Assembly (NCBI GenBank): GCA_040755155.1
Contig: JBFMBP010000053.1
Span: forward strand, 1-64,000
Direction: 5' to 3'
Length of the DNA: 64,000 nucleotides
From: Candidatus Omnitrophota bacterium
GTDB lineage: Bacteria > Hinthialibacterota > Hinthialibacteria > Hinthialibacterales > Hinthialibacteraceae
In this document: positions 16,685 to 25,930 of the stretch, piece by piece
Position numbering within the stretch: the stretch's first letter is position 1
How the letters are laid out: each line of letters starts with the position of its first letter
Made by a program: the position numbers and the translations under genes
The notes under the pieces: generated by a model
Told to the model about the DNA's origin: nothing
Seen by the model: the letters and a program-made list of their open reading frames with translations, nothing else
Database searches by the model: none

Positions 16685-19600
16685 ATGTATTCAACCTTGC
16701 GATGGACTAATCCTCATTCTGTTCGCGGCATGCGTTATTGGTTTCAATGTTTTGTAGCGGCGAGTTTGTTTTTAGGATGTCTCCAAATTCCTTTGGCGGC
16801 CGCCTCATGGCGAAATGTCGTCGTTTCCACCGTTGTGCAAGCCCAACAACAGGAAAAACAATCCGTGGATGCGCAAGTCAATTACCTTCTTTCCCTCGCC
16901 AAAAAGGAAGTCCGAAGCGGCGATGCGAAAAAAGGACGAATGCTGCTCCAGAAAGCGCTAGTTCTCGATCCCCTCAACGAGGAAGCCAAAAAAGAACTTC
17001 TCGCTATGAACGAATCGGGCGCTTCCATCGAAGCCGACGCGAATCTTATCGCCGCTAACGCCTCCGAGGCGAATATATTGGCGGTGGAGGAATCGATCGG
17101 CCTTGCAAACGCCATGATGCGCGACGGCGATTTCGCCGGAGCGAAGGACGCCTTGAACAAGGCCTTGAAACAGAAACCTTCCGATAAAGACAAAAAAGTC
17201 ATTCAAGCCATGTTGAAGGTCATCGATAAAGAAAAAGAGAAGGCCGAGAAGAATTTAAAGACGAAATTGGATTATAAACTCTCCTCCTTGGATTCCCAAA
17301 TTCAAAAAGCCGTCATCTATCTGGAAAATAAACAGTACGATCAAGCCGAAGTGGAAATCCAACGCGCCAAGCAAATCGCTCCCGAGGACAAGCGCATTGA
17401 TCCGATCTTGAATCGGATTTACAAGGAGCGGGACGCCGCCAATCAAACCCAATCGCAAGTGAAGAAAAAATCTGATATGGAAAAAAACGCCGGCCTGATA
17501 GAGACGGCGGACAATCTCTATAAACATGGCGTCGAACTGTATAAGCAAGGCCAAGTCATCGACGCCGTCGGCAAATGGAAAGAAGCGGTGCAGGTTTTCC
17601 CCGAACATCAATCCAGCTTGACCTATCTTGCCGGAACCCAGGTGGAATACGACCAAGCCGTCGCCGCCAAAGCCCAAGCGGAAAAAATGTCGGCGGAAGA
17701 TTTGAAATACGAAAAAATGCTGGACGAGGAGATTTATCAATACTCCACTCAAGGCGAACGGGTCGATATTAAAAACGTCATCAGCACCCTGATTAATTTA
17801 AGCAAATTGAACGTGGTTTTGGATGAAAACGTGGAAGGGAACGTCAGTCTCGAACTGAAAAACACCACCCTTCGCAACATCTTCAATCTGCTGGCCAAGC
17901 AATACGGCATCGTCTGGCATCGCGAAGGCAATACGATTTTCGTCAAGAAAGGCTTTCTGACGAAACTCTTCCCCCTTACCGAAGCGCAATACAAAACCAT
18001 CGAACTCATTCTCAACGATCCTTCTTCGTTGGAAGACTCCAGCAAAAACCTGAAATCGATTCTCTACGGCCCCAATGAAGAATTTAACGTTCCCGGCAAA
18101 CAGTTGTATTTGAACGAGAACTCCCGCTCTCTTCTTGTGACGGATACGGAAGAGAATATCCGCAAAGTGGAAGCGTTTCTCAAGGAGATGCCCACCATCG
18201 TCGCCGGAAAGAAGCCAGTCGTCACCCGCACGTATGCGTTGGATCGCGATATCGCCAAACAGATTTACGAAATTCTTAAAATCGCCCTCTTTCAAGATCA
18301 AGGGGCTTACGATTCCTCCGATATGCGGCGCCAGCTCTTTTTGGAGCCGAATTCCAACACGCTCATCGTCATCGATTACCCTGAAAATATAACCAAAGTG
18401 GAAGATATTCTCGCCAATCAGAAAATCAGCGAACGAATCGAAGAAGGCGACCTCATCGCACGCCGTTTCCATGTTACGGACGTGGACGACGTCGAAACCT
18501 CGCCCGAAGCCCTGGCTCGGCGCAACGATTTCGTAACCACGGTGGCGAAAATCGTTACCCAAATGCTTTACGGCAAAGAAGGTCAGGAAAAAGCCGCTCT
18601 CGAAGGAAGAATGGTCCAATCCAATCCCGATCAAGGCACCCTGGATATCGTCGATACGCGGCAAAACGTCCGCCGCGTCGAGGATTATCTCAGCACCGTC
18701 CGCGGCGAAGCCAATCAGGAAATCATGATTAAGTCCTTCAAGATCATGCACGTGGACGTCTATACCATCTCCGATGCCCTCGGTTATCTCTTCTATGATT
18801 CGCAGCAATCGACCCGCGCCCTGTATCTTTCTCAGAACAACTTCCAGTCGATCGGATCGAGCGAAGATGCCGACGCCGGTCAGAACGTCAACAGCCTATA
18901 CGAAGAAACCACGCGCAACCGCTTCAATCTCAGCGGCGGCGGCAGCGGCGGAACGGATATGCTTCAGTTCTTCCAATTGCGCTACTTCCCGGACGAAAAC
19001 ACCAACAGCATCATCGTCTTTACGCTCGACCAGGAAGTGCTGGATTTGATTTCCCGCGTCATCACCACCTACGACAAACCGCAACGCATGGTCGAAATGG
19101 AGAACCGCGTCGTTTCCGTCTCCTTGAACGATCTGCGAACCATCAATTTCGATTACATTCTCACGAATCCTTTTATGGATGAGATCCAATTGAATGCTGG
19201 TCAAATGGATCACAGCATAAGCTTAATTGACGGCGAAAGCACGGAACCCGGCTTCCAATTCAATATGACGACGATCGGCGAATCCCGCTTGGAATTCGTC
19301 TTGGATCTTTTGGAATCCACGACAAGTATGAACGTCATGGCCGCTCCCAAGATGCTGGCCATTCCCAACCAGCTCGTTCCTCCTCTCTTCTTCGTCGGCG
19401 ATCAAATTCCTTATACTGAGGACGTTTCGTTTGAAGACCAGGGCGATGACGATCCCACGAACAACCGGATGTCCGCTCAGTTTACCCGAACATCCGTGGG
19501 CGTCTCGCTGGGCATGATTCCTTTCATTCTCAACGACGATCACATCTACTTTGAAGTTCAAACCAACATCACCGAAGCGGGCGAGCGTCTCCCGGTTACG

Positions 19601-19876
19601 ATCACCGGCGTTGCCCCGGAAGGTTCTACGGTTCCAAATATCGGCCCCTTGCTTTTAGCGCAAAAATTCGTCCAGACGAGCGTCCGCCTGAAAAACGGCA
19701 ACACTCTGGTGCTGGCTGGTCTCATCAACGACAGAGAAACGGAAACGATTAATAAAGTCCCCTTGTTGTCCAAAATACCTTTCTTGGGCAATCTCTTCAC
19801 CGATAGGGACATTGAAAAGGAAAAGATCTCTACTCTGATCTTTATCACAGCCCGCATTATCGAACCAGAGTATTAA
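16685..19876 (+). CDS. TPR-containing outer-membrane secretin (PilQ/GspD family)
   Basis: 1063 residues. A signal peptide (about 1-40) precedes TPR-like helical repeats (about 55-330). An STN-type domain occupies about 357-425 (VDIKNVISTLINLSKLNVVLDENVEG split, TLRNIFNLL). Several secretin N-domains (about 465-800) and the C-terminal secretin barrel (about 870-1060) follow. The barrel ends with the conserved VPLLSKIPFLGNLFTDR and TLIFITARII. Secretins form the outer-membrane gate of type IV pili and type II secretion. The N-terminal TPR array is an addition also seen in Amuc_1098-like and planctomycete secretins. AAGGAG lies 8 bases before the ATG. Confidence 0.93.
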   Translation: MYSTLRWTNPHSVRGMRYWFQCFVAASLFLGCLQIPLAAASWRNVVVSTVVQAQQQEKQSVDAQVNYLLSLAKKEVRSGDAKKGRMLLQKALVLDPLNEEAKKELLAMNESGASIEADANLIAANASEANILAVEESIGLANAMMRDGDFAGAKDALNKALKQKPSDKDKKVIQAMLKVIDKEKEKAEKNLKTKLDYKLSSLDSQIQKAVIYLENKQYDQAEVEIQRAKQIAPEDKRIDPILNRIYKERDAANQTQSQVKKKSDMEKNAGLIETADNLYKHGVELYKQGQVIDAVGKWKEAVQVFPEHQSSLTYLAGTQVEYDQAVAAKAQAEKMSAEDLKYEKMLDEEIYQYSTQGERVDIKNVISTLINLSKLNVVLDENVEGNVSLELKNTTLRNIFNLLAKQYGIVWHREGNTIFVKKGFLTKLFPLTEAQYKTIELILNDPSSLEDSSKNLKSILYGPNEEFNVPGKQLYLNENSRSLLVTDTEENIRKVEAFLKEMPTIVAGKKPVVTRTYALDRDIAKQIYEILKIALFQDQGAYDSSDMRRQLFLEPNSNTLIVIDYPENITKVEDILANQKISERIEEGDLIARRFHVTDVDDVETSPEALARRNDFVTTVAKIVTQMLYGKEGQEKAALEGRMVQSNPDQGTLDIVDTRQNVRRVEDYLSTVRGEANQEIMIKSFKIMHVDVYTISDALGYLFYDSQQSTRALYLSQNNFQSIGSSEDADAGQNVNSLYEETTRNRFNLSGGGSGGTDMLQFFQLRYFPDENTNSIIVFTLDQEVLDLISRVITTYDKPQRMVEMENRVVSVSLNDLRTINFDYILTNPFMDEIQLNAGQMDHSISLIDGESTEPGFQFNMTTIGESRLEFVLDLLESTTSMNVMAAPKMLAIPNQLVPPLFFVGDQIPYTEDVSFEDQGDDDPTNNRMSAQFTRTSVGVSLGMIPFILNDDHIYFEVQTNITEAGERLPVTITGVAPEGSTVPNIGPLLLAQKFVQTSVRLKNGNTLVLAGLINDRETETINKVPLLSKIPFLGNLFTDRDIEKEKISTLIFITARIIEPEY

Positions 19877-19970
19877 TACTTTCGATAATGACAAATCCAT
19901 AGGGGCAATCACTCGTGAGCAGCCCCTCTCATCGACGGAGATAGCAATCCTTCCACTAGCACGCAACTCG

Positions 19971-20007
19971 AAAAGGGTCTCGAATGAAGAATTCGGGACC
20001 CTTTTTT
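19971..20007 (+). terminator. Rho-independent terminator after the secretin gene
   Basis: A stem AAAAGGGTC-t-CGAAT with the matching ATTCG-g-GACCC side is followed by six T. It lies about 95 bases after the secretin stop and closes the pilus-like transcription unit. Confidence 0.85.
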
Positions 20008-20172
20008 ATCAATGCAAAAAAATGTTTGTTCGAAAGGGGCTTTCCATGCGGCGCCCCTCTTTTTCTAATTGCAATCTATAGATTGCAGGTGTTCAAAAAC
20101 AAACTGGCTGTTCATTATGGGACAGAGGATTAGATGCGCTGTTGAAAAAAAGACAGGGGATTGGATTGGGAC

Positions 20173-20622
20173 TTAGGCCTTCGCGGGGGTCGCTTTCCGG
20201 TTGCGGACATATTCCGTTTTAAAGGAATTGGCGATTTCTTTACTTTTTCCAAATGTAGCGAATTCGGAGAGGATGATCACTTCGGGTTGAATTTCCAAGT
20301 TGCCGAAGAATTTGCCGTCCTTTCGAATTTCAAGCCGCTTGCGGGCGGTCATTTCAACGTTGGCCTCTCCTTCGACGACAATATTGAAAGAGTCGATTTT
20401 GCCCTCAATGCAACCGTCTTCTTTGATGTTGACGGTATTATTGGATTGAATGGCGCCTTTAAATTTGCCGGCGATATCAATGCCTTGTTTGAGACGCAGG
20501 ACGCCTTCCATCTCCACGTCTTTCGTTACGACGGAGGCGGGGGCGTTAACGGCTTCCTCGCTTACATCCTCTTCCTCGGATGGAATTTCGAGATCGTCTT
20601 CTGTAAAAGAATAGTCGGTCAC
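20173..20622 (-). CDS. Bactofilin (polymer-forming cytoskeletal protein)
   Basis: 149 residues. A disordered acidic N-terminus precedes a right-handed beta-helix core (about 35-125) with the repeating hydrophobic pattern of bactofilins: EGVLRLKQGIDIAGKFKGAI, then INIKEDG-type turns and KRLEIRKDGKFFGNLEIQP. A short basic tail ends the protein. Bactofilins polymerise without nucleotides and position envelope machines, peptidoglycan enzymes or pilus systems. The start is GTG at 20622. It is divergent from the NtrC-type regulator and convergent with the secretin operon, and could anchor the neighbouring secretin complex. Confidence 0.88.
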   Translation of the reverse strand: MTDYSFTEDDLEIPSEEEDVSEEAVNAPASVVTKDVEMEGVLRLKQGIDIAGKFKGAIQSNNTVNIKEDGCIEGKIDSFNIVVEGEANVEMTARKRLEIRKDGKFFGNLEIQPEVIILSEFATFGKSKEIANSFKTEYVRNRKATPAKA

Positions 20623-20656
20623 TTTGGTATTTCTCTTGCATATTTAATTTTAACGT

Positions 20657-20686
20657 ATTATGAATGATGATAGGCCCGGAAGTCAA
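20657..20686 (-). promoter_or_regulatory. Putative bactofilin promoter
   Basis: On the reverse strand, TTGACT (20686-20681), an 18-base spacer and CATAAT (20662-20657), about 35 bases before the GTG start. Confidence 0.5.
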
Positions 20687-20732
20687 GGAATCGATGACAA
20701 TTAATTCAAATTCGTAAAAATCGGATAATGGC

Positions 20733-22154
20733 ATGGAACGATTGGTTGGCGATTCGATTATTCTTATCGTGGACGACGAAGAAGACGTTCATTATTCCTT
20801 CAAACGCTTTCTGGCGCCGCTGAACAGTTCTATTCTTACGGCGGCGTCCGGGGAAGAGGCGCTGGAGATTCTTAAAACGGAGTCTCCCGATTTGATTATT
20901 ATGGATATCAAAATGGAGGGAATGGATGGCCTTGCCGCCTTGAACGAAATCACGAAGCTCAACCGCCGCATTCCCGTCATCATCATGACCGCTTATTCCA
21001 CAACGGCCTCGGCCATCGAAGCGACGCGTCTGGGCGCTTACGATTACATCATGAAGCCCTTCGATCCACCCAAAATGATGGAGGTGATTCAGGAAGCGCT
21101 ATCCACGCGGCGTATGATGCAAAAGTCGGTCGTGTGGGGCGCTTACGAGACGTTTTCGGGCAGCAACGATATGCTGATCGGCAACTCTCCCGCCATGCAG
21201 GAAGTGTATAAGTTAATCGGAAAAGTAGCCGACAGTGAAGCGTTAGTATTAATTACGGGGGAAAGCGGCGCCGGCAAGGAACTGGTAGCGCGGGCGATCT
21301 ACAGTCACAGCCCGCGAAAGAACAACCTCTTTTTGCCCATCAACTGCGCCGCGATTCCCGACGCATTGCTGGAAAGCGAGTTGTTCGGACACGAGAAAGG
21401 CTCTTTTTCCGGAGCGCACGAACGCCGGATCGGCAAGTTCGAACAAGCTCGCGGCGGGACTATCTTCTTGGACGAGATCGGCGAGTTAAGCATGCTCACG
21501 CAAGGGAAACTGTTGCGGGTATTGCAGGACAAAACCGTTCAACGGATAGGGGGAAAGGAAATCATTCACATCGACGTGCGCATCATCGCGGCCACCAACC
21601 GGGATTTGTCCGTCATGGTGCGGGATGGCAAGTTCCGTGAGGATTTGTATTACCGTTTGCAGGTAGTAAATATTCATCTGCCCACCTTGCGCGAACGGCG
21701 CAGCGATATTCCATTGCTTGTCCGCTATTTCGCCCGGCGCGCGGGATACGATTCTCTGCCGCTCTCCAAAGAAGCGGCGGATTTTCTATCGTCCTACGAT
21801 TGGCCGGGAAACGTGCGCGAACTGGAAAACTCCATCCAGCGGGCTTTGCTTCTCTCGCGAGGAAACGTCATCACCGTCGAACAACTGTCGCCCGGCGCTC
21901 CCGGTTGGGATAAACCCGCCCCGATTCCAATCGAACCATCCGAAACCAGGGCGGAGAATAGTCTGGAAGATGCGCTTGATCGGTTATGGGAACAGGTTCT
22001 CGTCCAACAGGCGATGCGGCCTTTGAAAATGTATCAATGGCTGGAAGTGGAAATGGCCAAGCGGGCGATGAAGCATACCAACAACAATCAGGTGCAGGCG
22101 GCGAAACTATTGGGTATTTCCCGCAATACACTGCGCCAACGCTTAGGATTGTAG
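20733..22154 (+). CDS. NtrC-family response regulator (receiver-AAA+-Fis)
   Basis: 473 residues. The receiver domain (about 8-120) has the acidic pair VDDEE, phosphoacceptor Asp58 (IIMD) and Lys108 (IMKPFD). A sigma54-type AAA+ domain (about 140-375) has Walker A GESGAGKE and Walker B GGTIFLDE. A Fis-like helix-turn-helix at the C-terminus (NNQVQAAKLLGISRNTLRQR) binds enhancers. The sigma54 loop reads GSFSGA rather than GAFTGA, a conservative change that keeps a hydroxyl residue at the Thr position. No histidine kinase gene is next to it. It lies between the bactofilin and the isomerase, in the same neighbourhood as the pilus-like locus. Confidence 0.93.
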   Translation: MERLVGDSIILIVDDEEDVHYSFKRFLAPLNSSILTAASGEEALEILKTESPDLIIMDIKMEGMDGLAALNEITKLNRRIPVIIMTAYSTTASAIEATRLGAYDYIMKPFDPPKMMEVIQEALSTRRMMQKSVVWGAYETFSGSNDMLIGNSPAMQEVYKLIGKVADSEALVLITGESGAGKELVARAIYSHSPRKNNLFLPINCAAIPDALLESELFGHEKGSFSGAHERRIGKFEQARGGTIFLDEIGELSMLTQGKLLRVLQDKTVQRIGGKEIIHIDVRIIAATNRDLSVMVRDGKFREDLYYRLQVVNIHLPTLRERRSDIPLLVRYFARRAGYDSLPLSKEAADFLSSYDWPGNVRELENSIQRALLLSRGNVITVEQLSPGAPGWDKPAPIPIEPSETRAENSLEDALDRLWEQVLVQQAMRPLKMYQWLEVEMAKRAMKHTNNNQVQAAKLLGISRNTLRQRLGL

Positions 22155-22344
22155 CGGCCTATCCTTAAGGGGGACGGGGATTTCCCGCTGGCGCTTCTCT
22201 CTTTTTCCATCTTCGATTTTTACGAACCATAGGTTATGCTCTGTGAATTTGTCGTCTTCTCCACCGCCTTGGGGCTTCTTTTGCGGAAAATAAAAATGGT
22301 AGAATTAGCCGATGTTTTTAATCGACGAAAAAAAGGAGAAGAAG

Positions 22345-23220
22345 ATGGAACGCAGGCATTTTCTAGGAACGGGATTGACGGCGGCGTTGGCTTTCAATGC
22401 GGGGATAGGATCGGCGGCGAGCGCCAGCGAATGCTGCGCCATGATGGGAGGAAAGAGCGGCATGAAAATCGGATTGATTCTCTATACCATTCGCGATCAC
22501 TTGAAGACCGCCGACGAGTACGAACCGACCTTGGCTAAAGTGAAGGAAATGGGATATGACGTCGTCGAACTGGCGGGCGGCGCGGAAATTGAAACATCGA
22601 AACTGGCCGCCATTTTGCAAAAGAACGAGCTGTGCGCCGTCGCTGCTCACGCTTCCTGGCCGACGATGTACAAAGATCCCCAAAAGGAAATCGACAAATA
22701 CAAGCAACTGAATTGCAATCATCTCGTCGTCAGCAGCATGCCTAACGAGTTTCCCCGCGACGCCAACGGCTATAAAGAATTCGCCAAAGCCGCCAGCGAA
22801 GTGGGCGCGAAGCTCCTGGAAGCGGGGATGACGCTTTCTTATCACAACCACAGTTTCGAATTCGAGAAATTCGACGGCATTACCGGGTTGGAAATATTAC
22901 GCATGTACAGCATACCCAAATATTTCCATTTCGAAATCGATACGTACTGGGTGCAGCATGGCGGCGGAGATCCAGTCGATTGGATCTGCAAAGTCAGCGG
23001 CCGCGTTCCCACGGTTCATTTGAAGGATATGGTGAAATTCAAGGATCAACAAATTTTCGCCGAGGTAGGCGAAGGCAATATGAACTGGCCCGCCATTCTC
23101 GGCGCTTGCCTGAAATCGAATGTCGTTTACGGCCTCGTCGAGCAGGACGTCTGCCAGCGCGATTCTCTGGAAAGCGCCGCCATCAGTTGCAAGAACCTGA
23201 AGTCGTGGGGATTCAGTTGA
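22345..23220 (+). CDS. Tat-exported sugar phosphate isomerase/epimerase-like TIM barrel
   Basis: 291 residues with a twin-arginine signal (ERRHFLGTGLTAALAF). The rest is an AP-endonuclease-2/xylose-isomerase-like barrel. Conserved metal-site pieces are visible: VVELAGG, AHASWP, LSYHNHSFEFEKF, FEIDTYWVQHGG, VHLKDM and EVGEGNMNW. Members interconvert or isomerise keto sugars and inositols. Export through Tat is typical of the planctomycete-like oxidoreductase/isomerase families. ATG 22345 follows AAAAGGAG; an upstream in-frame ATG at 22312 is less likely. Substrate unknown. Confidence 0.88.
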   Translation: MERRHFLGTGLTAALAFNAGIGSAASASECCAMMGGKSGMKIGLILYTIRDHLKTADEYEPTLAKVKEMGYDVVELAGGAEIETSKLAAILQKNELCAVAAHASWPTMYKDPQKEIDKYKQLNCNHLVVSSMPNEFPRDANGYKEFAKAASEVGAKLLEAGMTLSYHNHSFEFEKFDGITGLEILRMYSIPKYFHFEIDTYWVQHGGGDPVDWICKVSGRVPTVHLKDMVKFKDQQIFAEVGEGNMNWPAILGACLKSNVVYGLVEQDVCQRDSLESAAISCKNLKSWGFS

Positions 23221-23244
23221 GCGTAGTTGAATTTAAAGAAACAC

Positions 23245-23281
23245 CCAAAGCCCAGAAGCAGCCTTCTGGGCTTTGGTTTTT
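23245..23281 (+). terminator. Rho-independent terminator after the isomerase gene
   Basis: CCAAAGCCCAGAAG and CTTCTGGGCTTTGG form a perfect 14-base stem with a 4-base loop, followed by TTTTT. It lies 25 bases after the stop and may also serve the convergent pseudopilin gene. Confidence 0.88.
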
Positions 23282-23318
23282 GCGGCGAAAAGCGAAAACG
23301 CCGCTTTTCTTCTTTCGG

Positions 23319-23903
23319 TTAATGGAATTGATAGCCGCCGGAGCGGGCGTTCTTTTCTTCCTTGCTGTTGGAATGATAGACGTAGCCTTGGGAAGAAAGG
23401 CCGTTGCTGATGTCGTAGAATATCCATTTGTCGCCAGGCGAAGGACCCGGGCTTATCATAAACCAATCGAACGAGGTTTTATAATCGGCGCGCCGCGTCG
23501 GCTTGTTGATCGTATTGGGACCGTCATAGGCGTCCGTATCGTCGCACATGTAATAGGTATAATCGGGGCCGGACGTTGTATATAGATTATGAGTTTGGAC
23601 GCTGGAGCCTTGCCGAAATGGGTCTTGAGGGAAACTGCTCAAGTAAGCGATGGGCGTCGTCAAGCGGCGGAAGGGGCGCGTGGGATAGCGTTCGACGTAA
23701 TTGCTCGTGGGAAAACTGTTGCGATCTAAATTGTACATATCGAGACATTTAGCGATGGCTTCCATATCGCTGTAAGCGCGAGTGATCTTGGCGCGGAGTT
23801 GGGCGTTGAGGAAATTGGGTACGGCGATGGCCGCCAGCACGCCGATAATGGCTACTACGATTAACAGTTCGATCAAGGTAAAGGAGTCCGATTTTCTCTT
23901 CAT
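23319..23903 (-). CDS. Type II/IV pseudopilin (GspG-like), atypical cleavage site
   Basis: 194 residues beginning MKRKSDS then FTLIELLIVVAIIGVLAAIAVPNFLNAQ, the class III prepilin leader and N-terminal hydrophobic helix. The residue before Phe is Ser. Prepilin peptidase normally needs Gly at -1, so this is unusual. The globular part is Tyr/Asp/Pro-rich (TTPIAYLSSFPQDPF, DYTYYMCDDTD). It shares the TTPIAYxSSxPQDPF block with the pseudopilin at 25931. Probably a minor or major pseudopilin of the secretion/pilus system. AAAGG precedes the ATG. Confidence 0.88.
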   Translation of the reverse strand: MKRKSDSFTLIELLIVVAIIGVLAAIAVPNFLNAQLRAKITRAYSDMEAIAKCLDMYNLDRNSFPTSNYVERYPTRPFRRLTTPIAYLSSFPQDPFRQGSSVQTHNLYTTSGPDYTYYMCDDTDAYDGPNTINKPTRRADYKTSFDWFMISPGPSPGDKWIFYDISNGLSSQGYVYHSNSKEEKNARSGGYQFH

Positions 23904-24209
23904 CGCGCCGCGCCTTTCTTCGCATAGAAGGTTATCGTCTTACGAATCGCATTTCCAGTTTTTTTTCCATGAAATGACTTTGGCGTAATTCTATGACGCA
24001 ATTGCCAATTTAAGATAGAGCAAATACAAAAGGGTTTCAATTCATGATTTCGCTTTGGAAAGAAATATTTCTTCCCTCGGACGGCGAAATGTAATCGCTT
24101 CTTATAGGAGACCGTAATCGCTTCACGATCCCTATAAAAGTAAGTTAGAATGTTTTTCTGAGTTAGCCGCTCGAGAATCTTAATATGAGAAACTTATGAA
24201 AGGGATAGC
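23904..24209. other. Intergenic region with 11-base direct repeats
   Basis: 306 bases between the divergent pseudopilin and TIM-barrel genes. An exact direct repeat GTAATCGCTTC occurs at 24091-24101 and 24114-24124, 23 bases apart. It could be paired binding sites for a regulator. No gene is seen. Confidence 0.45.
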
Positions 24210-25835
24210 ATGATGAAAACCGTAAAATGGAATCGAATTCTTGCCGTCGCGACAATCGTTTTTATATCCGCCCTGAGCGCGCCGGGAGAAGACGCTAAGC
24301 CGGGAAATTTATGGGAGACGGCGCAAAAAGATTCGGCTCTCATCCGGTTTTCCACGTTATTCACCGCTCAAGATATGCGAGACAGTCTTTCCTCGCCTGA
24401 GGGAATCGAAAAGGCGATTCGGTGGTGTAAAGATACGGCCGTTACCCGCGTTTACCTGGAGACTTTCCGCGACGGCTATACCGCCGAACGGCCAACCATG
24501 CTCCAGGCCAAGCAAAAGATGACAGACGCGGGCTTCCTCGTCAGCGGCTGCGTTACTACAACCGGCTTGGGCCGCAAGAGCGTCAACGGTTGGATGTTTC
24601 CCTGTTTCACCGATCAGGCGACGCTGGACAAACTCAAGAGCGTTTTCGAATATACGGCGGGCTTGTTCGATGAAATCATGATCGACGATTTCTATGCCAC
24701 GAAATGCGAGTGCGAAGACTGCGTTAAAGCGCGCGGCGAACGTTCCTGGAGCGAATTTCGCTGCGAGTTATTGGCGGATATTTCCCGCCGCTGCATCCTC
24801 GATCCCGCCCGCAAAATCAATCCCAACGTCAAGATCATCATTAAATATCCGCAATGGTACGAGGAGTTTCACGAACGCGGCTACGATGTCGTCGGCGAGA
24901 CGGAGATGTTTGATAAAATCTGGGTGGGTACGGAAACCCGCGATCCGGACAGCCAGCAATGGGGCCGCAAGACGCAATACGAGGCGTATTTTATCATGCG
25001 TTGGCTTGGCGCCATCGGCGGCGGGAAAAGCGGCGGGGGCTGGTTCGATCCCTACGGAACATCGCCAGCGACGTATTTGGAGCAGGCGCGCCAGACGCTG
25101 TTGGCCGGAGCCAAGGAAGCGCTTCTTTTCTGCTATGGCTCGCTTTTGAGGGGCAACGGCGCGGATAATATCCTCGCTTTGAGAAAAGAACTGCCTCAGC
25201 TTTTCCAACTGGTGGAAAAAATCCACGGGAAAGCGATTTACGGCCCCGCCACCGTAAAGCCGCCCAACAGCGACGCCGACGGCGACCGGTTTGTTTATGA
25301 TTTCGTCGGGATGCTCGGCTTGCCGTTGGTTCCATCTCCAACGCTGCCGGAGGATGCTAAGGCGGCGTTTCTTCCTTTCCAAATTCTGAAGGATTCCACG
25401 GCAGCGGATCAATTGAAAAAATGGATAAAGGAAGAAAAGCCGCTGCTTGTTACCAGCCATTTGCGGGAAAAACTGCCCGCCGCGCTTTTCGAAGGCGCTC
25501 AAAATTTGCAAACGCTGGAAACGCCGGACGATCTTTGGAAACTAATGGATCTGCCGCCGGAACGAATTCAATCCATCCGCAACACCCTGCTGAAACCGTA
25601 TGGCGTGGAATTTGAAGCGCCATCACGGACGGCGCTTTATTTGTACGAGGGCGGACTCGTCGTTATTGAAAATTTCAACGACGCCGAGATCGAGGCGAAA
25701 TTAACGCTGGATTCGAAAGCCGTTCCACAAATCGACTTGACTATCCCCGAAAGCAAAGTTGTATTAGAAGCAAAGCCGGGTTCGGCGAATATCCGTTTGC
25801 CGGGACGGTCGTTGATGGTTTTGCAGTTCCCGTAA
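24210..25835 (+). CDS. Secreted TIM-barrel (glycoside-hydrolase-like) protein, unknown substrate
   Basis: 541 residues with an N-terminal signal peptide (about 1-27). The centre has glycosidase-like barrel features: TRVYLETFRDGY, FLVSGCVTTTG, a probable active-site strand DEIMIDDFYATKCECEDC, VKIIIKYPQWYEEFHERGYD, and IWVGTETRD. Two acidic residues after the IDD strand and the Cys-x-Cys-x2-Cys stretch stand out. The C-terminal ~150 residues resemble a beta domain that ends glycosidases. It is likely periplasmic or extracellular carbohydrate metabolism. No family can be named confidently. ATG ATG tandem starts follow AAAGGGATAG. Confidence 0.65.
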   Translation: MMKTVKWNRILAVATIVFISALSAPGEDAKPGNLWETAQKDSALIRFSTLFTAQDMRDSLSSPEGIEKAIRWCKDTAVTRVYLETFRDGYTAERPTMLQAKQKMTDAGFLVSGCVTTTGLGRKSVNGWMFPCFTDQATLDKLKSVFEYTAGLFDEIMIDDFYATKCECEDCVKARGERSWSEFRCELLADISRRCILDPARKINPNVKIIIKYPQWYEEFHERGYDVVGETEMFDKIWVGTETRDPDSQQWGRKTQYEAYFIMRWLGAIGGGKSGGGWFDPYGTSPATYLEQARQTLLAGAKEALLFCYGSLLRGNGADNILALRKELPQLFQLVEKIHGKAIYGPATVKPPNSDADGDRFVYDFVGMLGLPLVPSPTLPEDAKAAFLPFQILKDSTAADQLKKWIKEEKPLLVTSHLREKLPAALFEGAQNLQTLETPDDLWKLMDLPPERIQSIRNTLLKPYGVEFEAPSRTALYLYEGGLVVIENFNDAEIEAKLTLDSKAVPQIDLTIPESKVVLEAKPGSANIRLPGRSLMVLQFP

Positions 25836-25930
25836 AAACGCCGTCTTTTTATATTATTTGCCAATAAGATAAGGATCGCAGCTGTGTAGGGTGTGCTCAA
25901 AGCGAAGCGCAGCCCGCCTATCTCCTCGAT

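Noticed and set aside
20161-20667. Plus-strand open frame over the bactofilin gene
   Set aside because: It is the complement of a well-recognised bactofilin; it lacks a ribosome-binding site and a recognisable family.
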